Positions 33,671 to 42,903 of a stretch of DNA of 56,364 nt are shown here, one piece after another. Source of the DNA: Candidatus Gastranaerophilales bacterium (lineage in GTDB: Bacteria > Cyanobacteriota > Vampirovibrionia > Gastranaerophilales > Gastranaerophilaceae); assembly GCA_944325075.1 (NCBI GenBank), contig CALUYU010000005.1, positions 1 through 56,364 of the forward strand, read 5' to 3'. Both the position numbers and the translations under genes were made by a program. Every line of letters begins with the position of its first letter. Within the stretch, counting starts at the first letter, position 1. Under the pieces are notes generated by a model. It made no database searches, was not told where the DNA came from, and saw only the letters and a program-made list of their open reading frames with translations.

Positions 33671-34786
33671 TTATTTACATTTATGCTTACCGCTCCAACT
33701 TAGGTCATCGCAGTGAAGATAATCCATATTCTCATTAAAAATTACCCACGCCGTACAAGCTCGTCCGTTATATTGGTTAGTTGACTTTCTATTACAAGCC
33801 TGTTCAAAAGGAGTAGAAATGTTTGTTGGTAAAGACAATGAACCTGTAGGTACAAAGCCTTTGTCATAAAGTAATTTAAAGTAGAAGATATCAACTCCCA
33901 TTTTACAACCTCTTTTTATGCACTCAGGAAATATAATTACAAAATCAGTATTGTCAATATATCCATCACCATCACTATTTACGTATCCGACCGCTAATAT
34001 TGTATTATCATTGAGATATACATATTTTTCAGGAGGTTGTGTTTGCCCGGAAACATTTAACCGTCCATCAAGAAAATAACTATTATATTTTAACTCTGTC
34101 TTAGGTTTTTGGGAATTAAGACTTTCAGCGATATAGCCCAAAACTTTCTCAGCTCCTGAGTAATCAAGAATTTGATCGCCATTTTCATCATCTTCTCCGG
34201 TCTGTGTAACAGTAAGATCCCAGTATTGAGCCTCTCCATGCTTTTCAACAGCTCTTAGATATGCCTGCTGGAGTATTGAATAACTTTTTTTCAATTGGGT
34301 AACTCTTTGTTTTTCCTTATAATTTGCAACCAATGTAGGCAAGGTCATAGCAGCAACAACGCCGATTATGCCAAGAGTTATTAGAACCTCTGCCAGAGTA
34401 AACGCGACCTTGCGAGGCGAGTAGTAGTATGGTGAAAAGACCTCTGCCAGGGTAAACGCGGGGACTAAGTCCCCTCTTACATGACGCTGCACTTTCCGAG
34501 ATGCATAAGAAATAGCTTTTGTAGGTTGGGCTTTCAGCCCAACCTTAGATTTTTGAGTGCAAATGACCGAACATTTTTGTCGGTGGCTAGATCCTGAAAT
34601 ACTCTGCGAGCCCCCTCCCTTGTAAGCCTCCTTTTCGTCGGCAAAAAAAGGAGCTGCAAGTTCAGGATGACAGCCGTTTGATTTTTGAAATTCATTATTT
34701 TTGTTGGGGTGGAAACCCCAACCTACATTATTTGATACAGAAAACTTTGAGTTGGAGAAAATTTTGAAGAAAGGTGTTTTTGACAA
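33671..34786 (-). CDS. Prepilin-type protein C with duplicated FTLAEV site
   Basis: As drawn it starts at TTG 34786; the cassette ATG is 34856, in frame only with 12 or 15 G. The leader holds hairpin-repeat peptides (VGWGFHPNKN, KVGLKAQPT) and the palindromic segment GCHPELAAPFFADEKEAY. Uniquely, AFTLAEV occurs twice, 18 residues apart: LVPAFTLAEVFSPYYY, then PRKVAFTLAEVLITLG. Only the second continues into the pilin helix, so leaders of 133 or 151 residues are possible. The body ends CTAWVIFNENMDYLHC...LSWSGKHKCK, matching the 23.9 kb prepilin. Probable minor pilin. Confidence 0.75.
   Translation of the reverse strand: MSKTPFFKIFSNSKFSVSNNVGWGFHPNKNNEFQKSNGCHPELAAPFFADEKEAYKGGGSQSISGSSHRQKCSVICTQKSKVGLKAQPTKAISYASRKVQRHVRGDLVPAFTLAEVFSPYYYSPRKVAFTLAEVLITLGIIGVVAAMTLPTLVANYKEKQRVTQLKKSYSILQQAYLRAVEKHGEAQYWDLTVTQTGEDDENGDQILDYSGAEKVLGYIAESLNSQKPKTELKYNSYFLDGRLNVSGQTQPPEKYVYLNDNTILAVGYVNSDGDGYIDNTDFVIIFPECIKRGCKMGVDIFYFKLLYDKGFVPTGSLSLPTNISTPFEQACNRKSTNQYNGRACTAWVIFNENMDYLHCDDLSWSGKHKCK
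34557..34672 (-). repeat. Composite palindromic repeat with 57-bp insert (locus C)
   Basis: Insert at 34600-34656 between ATCCTGAAA and CAAGTTCAGGAT; read in frame in the leader of prepilin C. Confidence 0.8.
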
Positions 34787-34814
34787 AAACCCTTGTCTCC
34801 CTTGAGATTCGTTA

Positions 34815-34827
34815 CCCCCCCCCCCCC
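34815..34827 (-). repeat. G13 tract in the switch cassette of prepilin C
   Basis: ATG 34856 reads MGKSSIARHT plus Gly4 then TAA (34814-34812). One G fewer restores the pilin frame. Confidence 0.85.
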
Positions 34828-34863
34828 GTATGCCGTGCTATACTTGACTTTCCCATGTGTTTA

Positions 34864-34906
34864 CCTCCTTTTTCTTTTATTATATACTATTTTTTTATTT
34901 TTTCAA
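34864..34906 (-). promoter_or_regulatory. Promoter and SD of prepilin cassette C
   Basis: -35 TTGAAA (34906-34901), 16-bp spacer, -10 TATAAT (34884-34879), SD AGGAGG, ATG 34856. Confidence 0.78.
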
Positions 34907-35081
34907 GTATCTGTTTTTAATTTACGTCTCTCGACTCATAGCGCTTTCTTTTTGTGCCTGAGGCACGACATTATGACGCGTCGCTGTCTGGGACGCAATG
35001 GGAATATTTTTATCGCCTTTTTCCACGAGGCATTCCGCACAACAACGCGTCTTGGAATTACAAACGGCATCCCATAAAAAT
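34907..35081. repeat. Repeat remnants between prepilin C and the next gene
   Basis: Contains the shared cassette tail (CTCATAGCGCTTTCTTTTTG) and TGCCTGAGGCAC-type inverted repeat. No gene is seen. Confidence 0.5.
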
Positions 35082-35114
35082 AAGTCCGGAACCTATTTTC
35101 TAAGTTCCGGACTT
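35082..35114 (-). terminator. Terminator of the 738-residue protein gene
   Basis: AAGTCCGGAAC / GTTCCGGACTT 11-bp stem after the 35133 stop on the minus strand. Confidence 0.9.
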
Positions 35115-35132
35115 TATTCTTTTATAAATTTA

Positions 35133-37349
35133 TCACTCTTGAGGCGCTTCTTCTTCAGCCGCCTGCTCAAGAACTGACGCAAATATCATTTTAACCAGTT
35201 CTACTAGTTTATTTTGATCATATCTGGTTGTAGCCAGTACTTGACCGGCGACCCTAACTCCCGAGCCCAAATACTCTACATCAGGATCAGGATCAGCCCC
35301 GATTCTGCCGGGATCTTTATCAATTTTAATTGATATTATGTCGCCATCATCGTTTAATTCAATAACGACTCTACGTCCCTCAGGCAGCAATACCGCAGTA
35401 TGAGTCTTTCCATCCTCAGATGTGACTATAATTGGTTTAGGATCTGCATAAGCAAAATCGGCTAAAGTTTTGTTAGCAGCATCAAGGATTGGTTTTGCAT
35501 CTTTCTTAAACTTATCTAAAAATACTTTTTCATCTTCGACTTCTTGTATATTCTTTTCTAATTTTTCTCTTGTTTCTTCATTTGCCTCCCGGATAGAGCC
35601 TGCAGCCTGCTCTATCCATGCAGGCAAATCTGTATTTTCTGATACCGGAGCGTATTCTATACCGAGTTCATCCATTTTTGCTATTAAAGGCTTAACGATG
35701 TATTCTTTGACATGACTAAGGTCTAAGCCCCATTCTTCATCAACATCCTTGGCTAAGCTTGGATAAAATCTAATGACATAGGCAACATTATCAGGATTAA
35801 TTTGCTTCAACAATGCAATTGTATCACTATTCCAGGTTGGCCCAGAAATTGTGTTTTTTAATTGGTTCCCTAGATGGAATCCTTGGCTTTCATAGCCATC
35901 TATAGCCGTGACGCGAGCTTGTAATTCTTTATCTATTTTCTTTTGTGGAGTCAAATCCGGTTCTAAATCGGCAACAGCCGTATTTATTTTTTCTGTACGC
36001 TGTTCCGGAGTCAAACCATCACCGACCACATTTTCCGGGTTCTCTACTCCTTCCGGGTTCTCTACTCCTTCCGGGTTCTCTACTCCTTCCGGGTTCTCTA
36101 CTCCCTCTGGATTCTCTACTTCTTCTGGGTTCTCCACTCCTTCTGGGTTCTCCACTCCTTCTGGATTTTCAACCCCTTCTGAATCTGCAACCTCTGATTT
36201 CTTTGGAACTGTTATTTCCGCACCTTTTACCGGCTCTTTACCAGGGTTCATTTTCATTAATTCATTCATACGTTCTGCTATTTGAGCATTAGAAGGTTTT
36301 TCAATTCCTTCCGATTTAAGCTGTTCTTTTGCTAAATTCCACCAGCTGGTGCTTTTTTCCATTGTTTTAGTCTCGGTCTTGCCTTCATATTTTGATATAT
36401 CAGCATTTTCAACCGCATTTTTGTTATATTTTTCAATTTCTCCGTTCCTATCAACGTTAAGGCCTTCTTTATTAACTTTATCTTCAAGCTCTTCAGGGAT
36501 AATAACTTCCCCTCCAACAATAAAGTAACCCTTCTTAGCTGCATTACTATTAGCTTTTACAAATGCATCATATTCAGGAGTTCCCGGTTCAAAACCTAAT
36601 CTTCTGGCAGTAGCCCTGAATGATTCGCCATTTTTTGCATAAGAAATCATCTGGCCTTGAGCATTTCTTTGAGGCTCAAATTCAGCATCATTGGCTTCTT
36701 CTTCCTGGTGTGTAACCGGCTCAGTGCCTTGTTCTGCAACTTCAGCTGTTTCAGTCGGATTTGTGGATAATCCGCCAGGATTGAACGTTGTCTTCGTTTC
36801 AGACGGAGTAGTAGAATCACCCTCATAGGTATATTCAACAACTTCTTTCCCGCCAGAGCCACGGTCTGTAGTTTTCTTAATAACACGTCCTTGGGAATCA
36901 TATACAGTAGTAACAGCACCTCTAATCTCAGTTGAAGTTCCGTCCTCATTATATTTAATAGTTCTCTCAACGCCATCCTGAATTAATTTTGTTTCTGTTC
37001 TTCTTTTGGTTTCCATATCATAAGTATCAACCTGAACATTTCCTTCAGAATCTTTGTATGTTACAATTGCTTTTGACTTATCTTCTCCGAGTAAAATAAC
37101 AGTATCAGGAATATCTTCAGGAGAAAATCCCATTTCGTTTACAAAATTATCAAAATCTTCACCGGTTAATTCCACACTCTTATTATGTTTTTCAGCCTCA
37201 TTTGCCTGAAGAGTTCCGTCCTTATTCTCATCAAATTTCTCTAAAAGTGCCTTTTGAATTTCATCCTGCAAATCAGACTTCTTTACTCCCGGCTGAAGAG
37301 GCTTAAAATAATTCCCTTCAAGTCTTCTCCCGTTTACACCATCAACCAT
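35133..37349 (-). CDS. Large modular protein with EF-hand, LysM-like modules and a VENPE repeat
   Basis: 738 acidic residues, no signal peptide visible. In order: an EF-hand loop DENKDGTLQANE (about 39-50); a strand-rich stretch with YD-type phrases (TVYDSQGRVIKKT); an acidic linker; a LysM-like module (NGESFRATARRLGF...VGGEVIIP, about 240-285); a second one (SWWNLAKEQL...VKGAEITVP, about 335-385); nine VENPE units (about 392-445); and a helical C-terminal half with IQEVEDEKVFLDKFK and a last beta-rich region. The LysM-like modules suggest peptidoglycan contact, but without an export signal location is unclear. I do not recognise the whole protein. Confidence 0.7.
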   Translation of the reverse strand: MVDGVNGRRLEGNYFKPLQPGVKKSDLQDEIQKALLEKFDENKDGTLQANEAEKHNKSVELTGEDFDNFVNEMGFSPEDIPDTVILLGEDKSKAIVTYKDSEGNVQVDTYDMETKRRTETKLIQDGVERTIKYNEDGTSTEIRGAVTTVYDSQGRVIKKTTDRGSGGKEVVEYTYEGDSTTPSETKTTFNPGGLSTNPTETAEVAEQGTEPVTHQEEEANDAEFEPQRNAQGQMISYAKNGESFRATARRLGFEPGTPEYDAFVKANSNAAKKGYFIVGGEVIIPEELEDKVNKEGLNVDRNGEIEKYNKNAVENADISKYEGKTETKTMEKSTSWWNLAKEQLKSEGIEKPSNAQIAERMNELMKMNPGKEPVKGAEITVPKKSEVADSEGVENPEGVENPEGVENPEEVENPEGVENPEGVENPEGVENPEGVENPENVVGDGLTPEQRTEKINTAVADLEPDLTPQKKIDKELQARVTAIDGYESQGFHLGNQLKNTISGPTWNSDTIALLKQINPDNVAYVIRFYPSLAKDVDEEWGLDLSHVKEYIVKPLIAKMDELGIEYAPVSENTDLPAWIEQAAGSIREANEETREKLEKNIQEVEDEKVFLDKFKKDAKPILDAANKTLADFAYADPKPIIVTSEDGKTHTAVLLPEGRRVVIELNDDGDIISIKIDKDPGRIGADPDPDVEYLGSGVRVAGQVLATTRYDQNKLVELVKMIFASVLEQAAEEEAPQE
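36033..36176 (-). repeat. 18-bp tandem repeat inside the 738-residue protein gene
   Basis: Eight full units plus a partial one; the four at 36033-36104 are identical (TTCCGGGTTCTCTACTCC on plus), the rest diverged. It encodes (G/E)VENPE repeats; whole-unit gain or loss keeps frame. Confidence 0.9.
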
Positions 37350-37652
37350 GTTCTGCTCCTTTCGCTAATTTAGTACACACAAATTCCTTATCGTAAAGAA
37401 TATTCTAAAACTTTAATATCCCGGATACTATTGTTACATTAATTTACAAATAATCTTGGCTTAAAATCAATAAAAAAAATTTAGCAGAATATCACCCGGC
37501 AGCATTTAGAACAAAATCAATAAAACTGGACACAGTATTTGGTTTGTGATAAGCTGAAATGGAAGATAAGCTTTATTTGGAATATAATCATACGCTTATA
37601 CTCGATTATGATTAGAAGTGATATTTTGTCTTTAAAATAACAAGGAGAAGTT
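37350..37652. other. Divergent intergenic region upstream of gatB
   Basis: About 300 AT-rich bases. A TATAAT at 37583-37588 is a candidate gatB -10, but the matching -35 is poor. GGAG lies just before gatB ATG. I see no RNA gene or repeat of the prepilin families. Confidence 0.4.
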
Positions 37653-39098
37653 ATGGAAAACAGTTTAAGAGATAAATATGAAGTTGTCATAGGGCTGGAA
37701 GTCCATGCACAGCTAAAAACTAAGTCAAAGATATTTGCCCCGGACGGAACTGAATTCGGGAAAGAACCAAATTCGGAAACAAGTCCTATTACTCTTGGGA
37801 TGCCGGGAGTTCTGCCGGTACTGAATAAAGAAGCAGTAAATATGGGGATTTTAACCGGCCTTGCTCTTAACTGTACAATTCCATCAAGATGTAAGTTTGA
37901 CAGAAAACAATATTTCTATCCGGACTTGCCTAAAGGGTATCAGATTTCTCAATATGATGAACCGATTTGTGTAAATGGCTACCTTGAAATTAACGGAAAA
38001 AGAATAGGGATTACCCGTGCTCATTTGGAAGAAGATGCCGGAAAACTTGTTCATGCCGGAGCAGACGGACTTGCTGGCTCAAGTTATTCTCTGGTTGACC
38101 TTAACAGAGCAGGAACACCTCTTCTTGAAATCGTTTCTGAACCTGATATGAGAAGTTCCGACGAGGCAAGAGCTTATATGGAAGAACTTAGAAATATTGT
38201 CCGCTATATAGGAGTATGCGACGGAAACCTGGAAGAAGGCTCAATGCGCTGTGATGCGAATATCTCCATTATGCCTAAGGGCTCAAAAGAATTTGGAACA
38301 CGTGCCGAAATTAAAAACGTAAACAGCTTCTCTGCACTACAAAGAGCTATTGAATATGAAATTGACCGTCAGATAGAAATAGTTGAAGAAGGCGGTAAAG
38401 TAGTTCAGGAAACAAGATTGTGGGATGATAACAGCCGCGAAACAAAATCCATGAGAGGCAAAGAAGATGCTCATGATTACAGATATTTCCCTGAACCTGA
38501 CCTTATGCCGCTTGAAATATCAAGAGAATGGGTTGAAGAAATAAGAGCTAAAATGCCGGAACTTCCGTCTCAAAAACGTGAAAGATATAAAGGTTTAGGA
38601 CTAAGCGACTATGACGCAGGCGTAATTGTAGAACAGATGAGCCTGGCTCTATTCTTTGATGAAGTTCTCAAACTCGGAGCCTCCCCGAAAATGGCTGTTA
38701 ACTTTATTATGGGAGAAATTGCAGCTTACCTTAAAGAAGAAAAATTAGATATCAATGAAACAAAATTGACTCCTCAAAATTTAGCAGAACTTATTTCTCT
38801 CATTGAAAAGAAAACCATCTCTAACAATATTGGGAAACAAATTATTGTTGATATGATGAAAGATGGAACTTCTGCAAAAGAAATCGTTGAAAAACGAGGT
38901 CTTAGCCAAATTACAGATACATCAGCAATAAAAGAAATATGCTTGAAAGTAGTTGAGGCTAACCCTGCTCAGGTTACAGCATACAAAGGTGGGAAAGTTC
39001 AACTATTCGGATTCTTTGTTGGCCAGGTTATGAAAGAAACAAAAGGCCGCGCTAACCCACAGGTTGTTAATGAATTATTAAAAGAAATTTTAGGCTAA
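37653..39098 (+). CDS. gatB: Aspartyl/glutamyl-tRNA amidotransferase subunit B
   Basis: 481 residues. Motifs EVVIGLEVHAQLKTKSKIF at the N-terminus, DLPKGYQISQYDEPI, HLEEDAGKL, VDLNRAGTPLLEIVSEPD and RCDANIS are all GatB. The C-terminal YqeY-like tail is complete (QLFGFFVGQVMKETKGRANPQ). It transamidates Glu-tRNA(Gln)/Asp-tRNA(Asn) with GatA and GatC, neither of which is adjacent. Confidence 0.97.
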   Translation: MENSLRDKYEVVIGLEVHAQLKTKSKIFAPDGTEFGKEPNSETSPITLGMPGVLPVLNKEAVNMGILTGLALNCTIPSRCKFDRKQYFYPDLPKGYQISQYDEPICVNGYLEINGKRIGITRAHLEEDAGKLVHAGADGLAGSSYSLVDLNRAGTPLLEIVSEPDMRSSDEARAYMEELRNIVRYIGVCDGNLEEGSMRCDANISIMPKGSKEFGTRAEIKNVNSFSALQRAIEYEIDRQIEIVEEGGKVVQETRLWDDNSRETKSMRGKEDAHDYRYFPEPDLMPLEISREWVEEIRAKMPELPSQKRERYKGLGLSDYDAGVIVEQMSLALFFDEVLKLGASPKMAVNFIMGEIAAYLKEEKLDINETKLTPQNLAELISLIEKKTISNNIGKQIIVDMMKDGTSAKEIVEKRGLSQITDTSAIKEICLKVVEANPAQVTAYKGGKVQLFGFFVGQVMKETKGRANPQVVNELLKEILG

Positions 39099-39108
39099 AG
39101 TAAAAGCA

Positions 39109-39143
39109 AAAAAGCGGGTTTTGTATGACTAAACCCGCTTTTT
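39109..39143 (+). terminator. Terminator of gatB
   Basis: AAAAAGCGGGTTT / AAACCCGCTTTTT, 13-bp stem with a 9-nt loop, followed by T residues. Confidence 0.93.
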
Positions 39144-39164
39144 GTTTTCAGGGGGAAAGTAAAA

Positions 39165-40220
39165 GTGTTTATAAACAACGAAAAATCCAGTATGGAACTA
39201 GAAATTTTTGAGCAGCCGGAAATATTGGAAAATCTGTTCAGAACACACGTTAACGATAACAATTATATTCTTTTCGATATTCCTACAGATATTGAAAAAA
39301 TTATATTTGTGGCCAGCGGGTCTTCATATCATTGTGCACGATATGGCGCTGACTTATTTGGGAATGTTGCCGGTATTGAAGCAAGTGCAATTTATTCAAG
39401 TGAATTTCTCCTTAAAGCAGCAGTACCTCATGAGAACACTATTTTATATGTATTCATAACCCAGTCGGGCGAGACTTCTGATACAAATGAGGCTTTAAAA
39501 AAAGCTAAACAGCTTGACATGAGAACACTTGCAATTACCAATAAAAAAGGATCAACAATCTGGAATGCAGCAGACTTTAAAATTGACTGCTGTGCCGGAG
39601 AAGAAAAGAGTATTGCCGCAACAAAATCACTTACAACTCAAATGCTATGCGTAACTCTGCTTGTGCTTAAATACGCAGCGCATAAGGGTATAGATATTGC
39701 GGACTATATAAATGAGCTCAAAGAACTACCGGATGTTGTGAAAAAATCCTTAGCACTGCATGACAAGATTAAAATTGTAGCAAAGCCGCTTTCTAAATAT
39801 AAAATAATTGTAGTAACAGCAGACGGAATATCATATGCTATTGCAAAAGAGGCATCTCTAAAAATTAAAGAAACCTCCTACATATGTACTTTATCAAGTA
39901 TTTTAGGAGAATTTATGCATGGGCACGTGGCAGTATTTAACAATAAGTCCGCCCAAATTCATATTGCAGTTGATGAGTTAAGCCAAACTGCAATAAAAAA
40001 TCTTGAAAAGATACGGAAAGAATACAAAGTACCGCTATGTCTCATAGGCAAACAATGTGAAAATGTAAAAACCGATTACAGCATAAATACAGAATGCAGC
40101 GGAGCTGTAAATAAATCGTTTGCACTCGTTGTAATCTGCCAGCTTTTGGCTCTGGAAATAGCAAAAAACCTAGGCAGAAATGTTGACAAGCCTCATGGAT
40201 TAAATAAAGTTGTTAAATAA
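39165..40220 (+). CDS. SIS-domain sugar-phosphate isomerase/deaminase (GlmS C-terminal-like)
   Basis: 351 residues with two SIS domains and no glutaminase domain. First SIS: VASGSSYHCARYGADL and FITQSGETSDT; second: VTADGISYAIAKEASLKIKET with GEFMHGHVAVF. The C-terminus NVDKPHGLNKVVK resembles the GlmS tail. Such proteins include GlcN-6-P deaminases of the NagB-II type and AgaS-like enzymes. With nanE, a ROK kinase and a NagA-like gene in the window and no classical NagB seen, a GlcN-6-P deaminase role is plausible (inference). The start is GTG preceded by GGGGG. Confidence 0.8.
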   Translation: MFINNEKSSMELEIFEQPEILENLFRTHVNDNNYILFDIPTDIEKIIFVASGSSYHCARYGADLFGNVAGIEASAIYSSEFLLKAAVPHENTILYVFITQSGETSDTNEALKKAKQLDMRTLAITNKKGSTIWNAADFKIDCCAGEEKSIAATKSLTTQMLCVTLLVLKYAAHKGIDIADYINELKELPDVVKKSLALHDKIKIVAKPLSKYKIIVVTADGISYAIAKEASLKIKETSYICTLSSILGEFMHGHVAVFNNKSAQIHIAVDELSQTAIKNLEKIRKEYKVPLCLIGKQCENVKTDYSINTECSGAVNKSFALVVICQLLALEIAKNLGRNVDKPHGLNKVVK

Positions 40221-40241
40221 ATCTTATTCAAGGAAGTTATA

Positions 40242-41825
40242 TTGGAGAGTTTAAAAAATTTCTTTAAAACCAAAAGAAATATTTTAATTATTACGGGGAT
40301 ATTTTTATTAGGACTTATCGCCAGAATAATTTGCATATACCTGAAACAGGATATTTTCCTGGATGAAGGATCTACAACTATTATATCGTCATACAAAGAT
40401 TACTGGTATCTGCCTGCTCCTGCCGGAGCATATTCCGGTTTTGAACTCAAACAGTTATTTTTGGGACTTAAACCCGCTTTTATCGACGCTTTAAAAGACA
40501 TAACCAATTTATATAAGTATAACAATGATCCTTCTCATACCAATTTATACTATACTCTTTACCGGCTATGGTTCATCGGAAAAGGCAACTTTCAACTGAA
40601 AGAATTTATTATTCATGGATGTATGTTAAATCTTTTCTTCTTTGCCGGAACATTTATTTATCTTTATAAAATTCTTTCGAAACTCTTTGACAAAAATAAT
40701 ATTCTCATTTCTTTCGGACTTTTTACGACCGTGATGAGCCTTGCTTGTATTTCTAATACCATTTTTATCAGAACATATGCTCTTCAGGAATTATTTTTTA
40801 CAATTTCAACATATTACCTCATAAAATATCTTGACTTTATTGACGAAAAAAATCATATTTATAAAATCAAAGATTTAATAGTTTTTTCACTTGTAATCTC
40901 ATTCACACTTTTAACCGGATTTTATGCTGCAATCTTACTTTTTCTTTATGCCGGCTGGCTCGTAATTAAAGCACTTCTAAGAAAAAATATTTCTGCAATA
41001 TACTTTATTATAACAGCGGGAATACTTTCACTATATCTGGTATTCTTGTTTTACCCCGGAATAATTTACGCCTTTGGAAGCTACCGGGCAATGGAATCAT
41101 ATTCGGCTTTTGCGGATACTGAAAATTTAAAATACCTTTTATTGCACTCTGTTTTAATTGTTTTGAAATACATCTACTGTATACCGGTTATCATACTTTT
41201 TGCATATTATTTAAAAAACATCGTCAAAAAACGACTGACCCCAGAGTACCCAAAATCTGATATTATAATGCCGATTTTAGTTATAAGTGCGGTTTGGACA
41301 TTGATTATTCTCTATATATGTCCGTATAAAACTTTGCGCTATATTATGCCAATTTGCCCGCTATTAACACTTATTTTCCCGTATATAGCAAATTTCAACT
41401 ATAAAAAACGTGCATTTATAATTTGGATCATAGCAATAATGTTCCTAAATTATTTTATAGGAATTTCTGAAGTATACGGATTTAAGTATAGAAAATACAT
41501 ATTTTTACCTTCCAAAATTGATTTTCTGAAAAACCAGCATTATGACCGATTTTTATTTCTACAAAATCCCGAACTGCCGGTTTACATAATCAGTGACGGA
41601 ATAGTTATGCCTCAAAATATACTTCCTTATCTGCCGGATGGACAAAAATACATAGTAACAACTACAACACCTCAAAACATCCCTTACAAACATTTTTATA
41701 CTATAAGAGTTATAAACAACTCACCTTTCAAGCCGGATGAACTCTCGCAGATAAAATATAAACTGGTTAACGAAAAATACGGATGTTCTAACGGTTTTGT
41801 ATGCGGGGAGTATATAAAAAATTAA
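40242..41825 (+). CDS. Multi-pass membrane glycosyltransferase-like protein (GT39/ArnT type)
   Basis: 527 residues with about ten hydrophobic helices. The first periplasmic loop contains FLDEGSTTIIS, the acidic Asp-Glu motif of GT-C glycosyltransferases that use polyprenyl-phosphate sugars, and a soluble-looking C-terminal segment (ISDGIVMPQNILPYLPDG). The acceptor is unknown: lipid A, glycan or protein. TTG start with SD AAGGAAG five bases upstream. It lies 21 bases after the SIS gene. Confidence 0.7.
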   Translation: MESLKNFFKTKRNILIITGIFLLGLIARIICIYLKQDIFLDEGSTTIISSYKDYWYLPAPAGAYSGFELKQLFLGLKPAFIDALKDITNLYKYNNDPSHTNLYYTLYRLWFIGKGNFQLKEFIIHGCMLNLFFFAGTFIYLYKILSKLFDKNNILISFGLFTTVMSLACISNTIFIRTYALQELFFTISTYYLIKYLDFIDEKNHIYKIKDLIVFSLVISFTLLTGFYAAILLFLYAGWLVIKALLRKNISAIYFIITAGILSLYLVFLFYPGIIYAFGSYRAMESYSAFADTENLKYLLLHSVLIVLKYIYCIPVIILFAYYLKNIVKKRLTPEYPKSDIIMPILVISAVWTLIILYICPYKTLRYIMPICPLLTLIFPYIANFNYKKRAFIIWIIAIMFLNYFIGISEVYGFKYRKYIFLPSKIDFLKNQHYDRFLFLQNPELPVYIISDGIVMPQNILPYLPDGQKYIVTTTTPQNIPYKHFYTIRVINNSPFKPDELSQIKYKLVNEKYGCSNGFVCGEYIKN

Positions 41826-41837
41826 GCCAACATAAAA

Positions 41838-41861
41838 CAGGACCGATAAAAATCAGCCCTG
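41838..41861. terminator. Hairpin between convergent GT39-like and prepilin D genes
   Basis: CAGGACCGAT / ATCAGCCCTG, 10 bp with two wobble pairs when read on the minus strand. Confidence 0.5.
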
Positions 41862-41883
41862 CCTCTAACTAAACAAAATAATT

Positions 41884-42903
41884 CTAAAATTTGAACGGAT
41901 AATTGTCCGGAATATTCCAGCCGTTCAACTGGATAAGTGCAGTACAATATGCTCTTTCATCTGAAACAGTCTCTTTGCAACCAAGTTCACTATCATTCAA
42001 AAGACTGGATTTATTCCCATCCCACTTATATTTGTATGGCTCAACTCCTTTCTTGTAATGAAATTTATTCGCTGCAACCGTTTTAGAAGGATTAAATAAA
42101 AAAGTAAAATATCTTATTCCGGAATCAGCAGGATCAACATCAACATATCCGTCAGTGTCAAGACTCTCTGTTATTTTATAGTATTTTGCTTCAGGATAAA
42201 ATATCCAGCTTGACTCACCGATAATTACAAGACTTCCATCAGGGAAAAATATGTTGACTTTTCCCTGACTGGTATTAATATCAACATTGGTATCAAGGGT
42301 TACAATGTAAGGTTTTATATATCTGTTAAACCAGCTAATCATTTTTGACTCTTGGGTTTTATCAACAGTTCCATCTTCTCCTATATCATAAGCCTTTGGC
42401 TGTGCATCCCAATATTCTTTGGGGCCATTATCCCTTTCAGACATCAAAATAACCTGATTCATTGTACTATAAAATTTTTTAAGTCTTGATTCAACAACCG
42501 ATTTTCTGTAATGTCCGGTCAAAACCGGCAGAGTCATTGCGGCAACTACTCCGATTATGCCAAGGGTTATAAGGACTTCCGCCAAAGTAAATGCAACTCG
42601 ACGAGGCGAGTAGTGCCTGAGGCCCTGTATTACAATGCTCCGCCGGCGGGGTAATACAGAAATCAATGTAGGTTGGGCTTTCAGCCCAACATTAAATTTT
42701 TGAGTGCAAATGGCCGAACATTTTTGCCGGTGGCTAGATCCTGAATTACTCTGCGAGCACCCTCCCTTGTAAGCCTCCTTTTCGTCGGCAACGAGAGGAG
42801 CTGCAAGTTCAGCATGACATGGGGAACTATTTATCGACTTTTTCCCGATGAGGTCATCGCTGTTTTTATGTATGTTTGGGTTTCTACCCCAACATACTTT
42901 CAT
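41884..42903 (-). CDS. Prepilin-type protein D with phase-switch leader
   Basis: As drawn it begins at an in-frame ATG (42903) lying within a hairpin repeat and lacking a clear SD. The cassette ATG is 43075; with 12 or 15 G it opens a stop-free leader of 161 residues up to FTLAEVLITLGIIGVV. The leader includes VGWAFSPTMK, PCHAELAAPLVADEKEAY, NVGLKAQPT and YSPRRVA. The globular domain ends CTALIQLNGWNIPDNYPFKF, the same C-terminal type as the 22.7 kb prepilin. The leader start differs from B and C (REGKTPKLVFFKFF instead of RQGFLSKTPFF), showing local divergence with the frame kept. Confidence 0.75.
   Translation of the reverse strand: MKVCWGRNPNIHKNSDDLIGKKSINSSPCHAELAAPLVADEKEAYKGGCSQSNSGSSHRQKCSAICTQKFNVGLKAQPTLISVLPRRRSIVIQGLRHYSPRRVAFTLAEVLITLGIIGVVAAMTLPVLTGHYRKSVVESRLKKFYSTMNQVILMSERDNGPKEYWDAQPKAYDIGEDGTVDKTQESKMISWFNRYIKPYIVTLDTNVDINTSQGKVNIFFPDGSLVIIGESSWIFYPEAKYYKITESLDTDGYVDVDPADSGIRYFTFLFNPSKTVAANKFHYKKGVEPYKYKWDGNKSSLLNDSELGCKETVSDERAYCTALIQLNGWNIPDNYPFKF
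42704..42819 (-). repeat. Composite palindromic repeat with 57-bp insert (locus D)
   Basis: Insert at 42747-42803; the outer arm reads CAAGTTCAGCAT here, so the palindrome is slightly degraded. It is in frame in the leader of prepilin D. Confidence 0.78.

Noticed and set aside
36033-36176. Regular 18-bp repeats that could suggest a CRISPR array
   Set aside because: Units are contiguous without spacers and encode VENPE in frame within a long gene on the minus strand.
35908-36292. Plus-strand open frames encoding FSTPSG or SLLLPG repeats
   Set aside because: They lie wholly opposite the VENPE repeat of the 738-residue gene and have no SD or family match.
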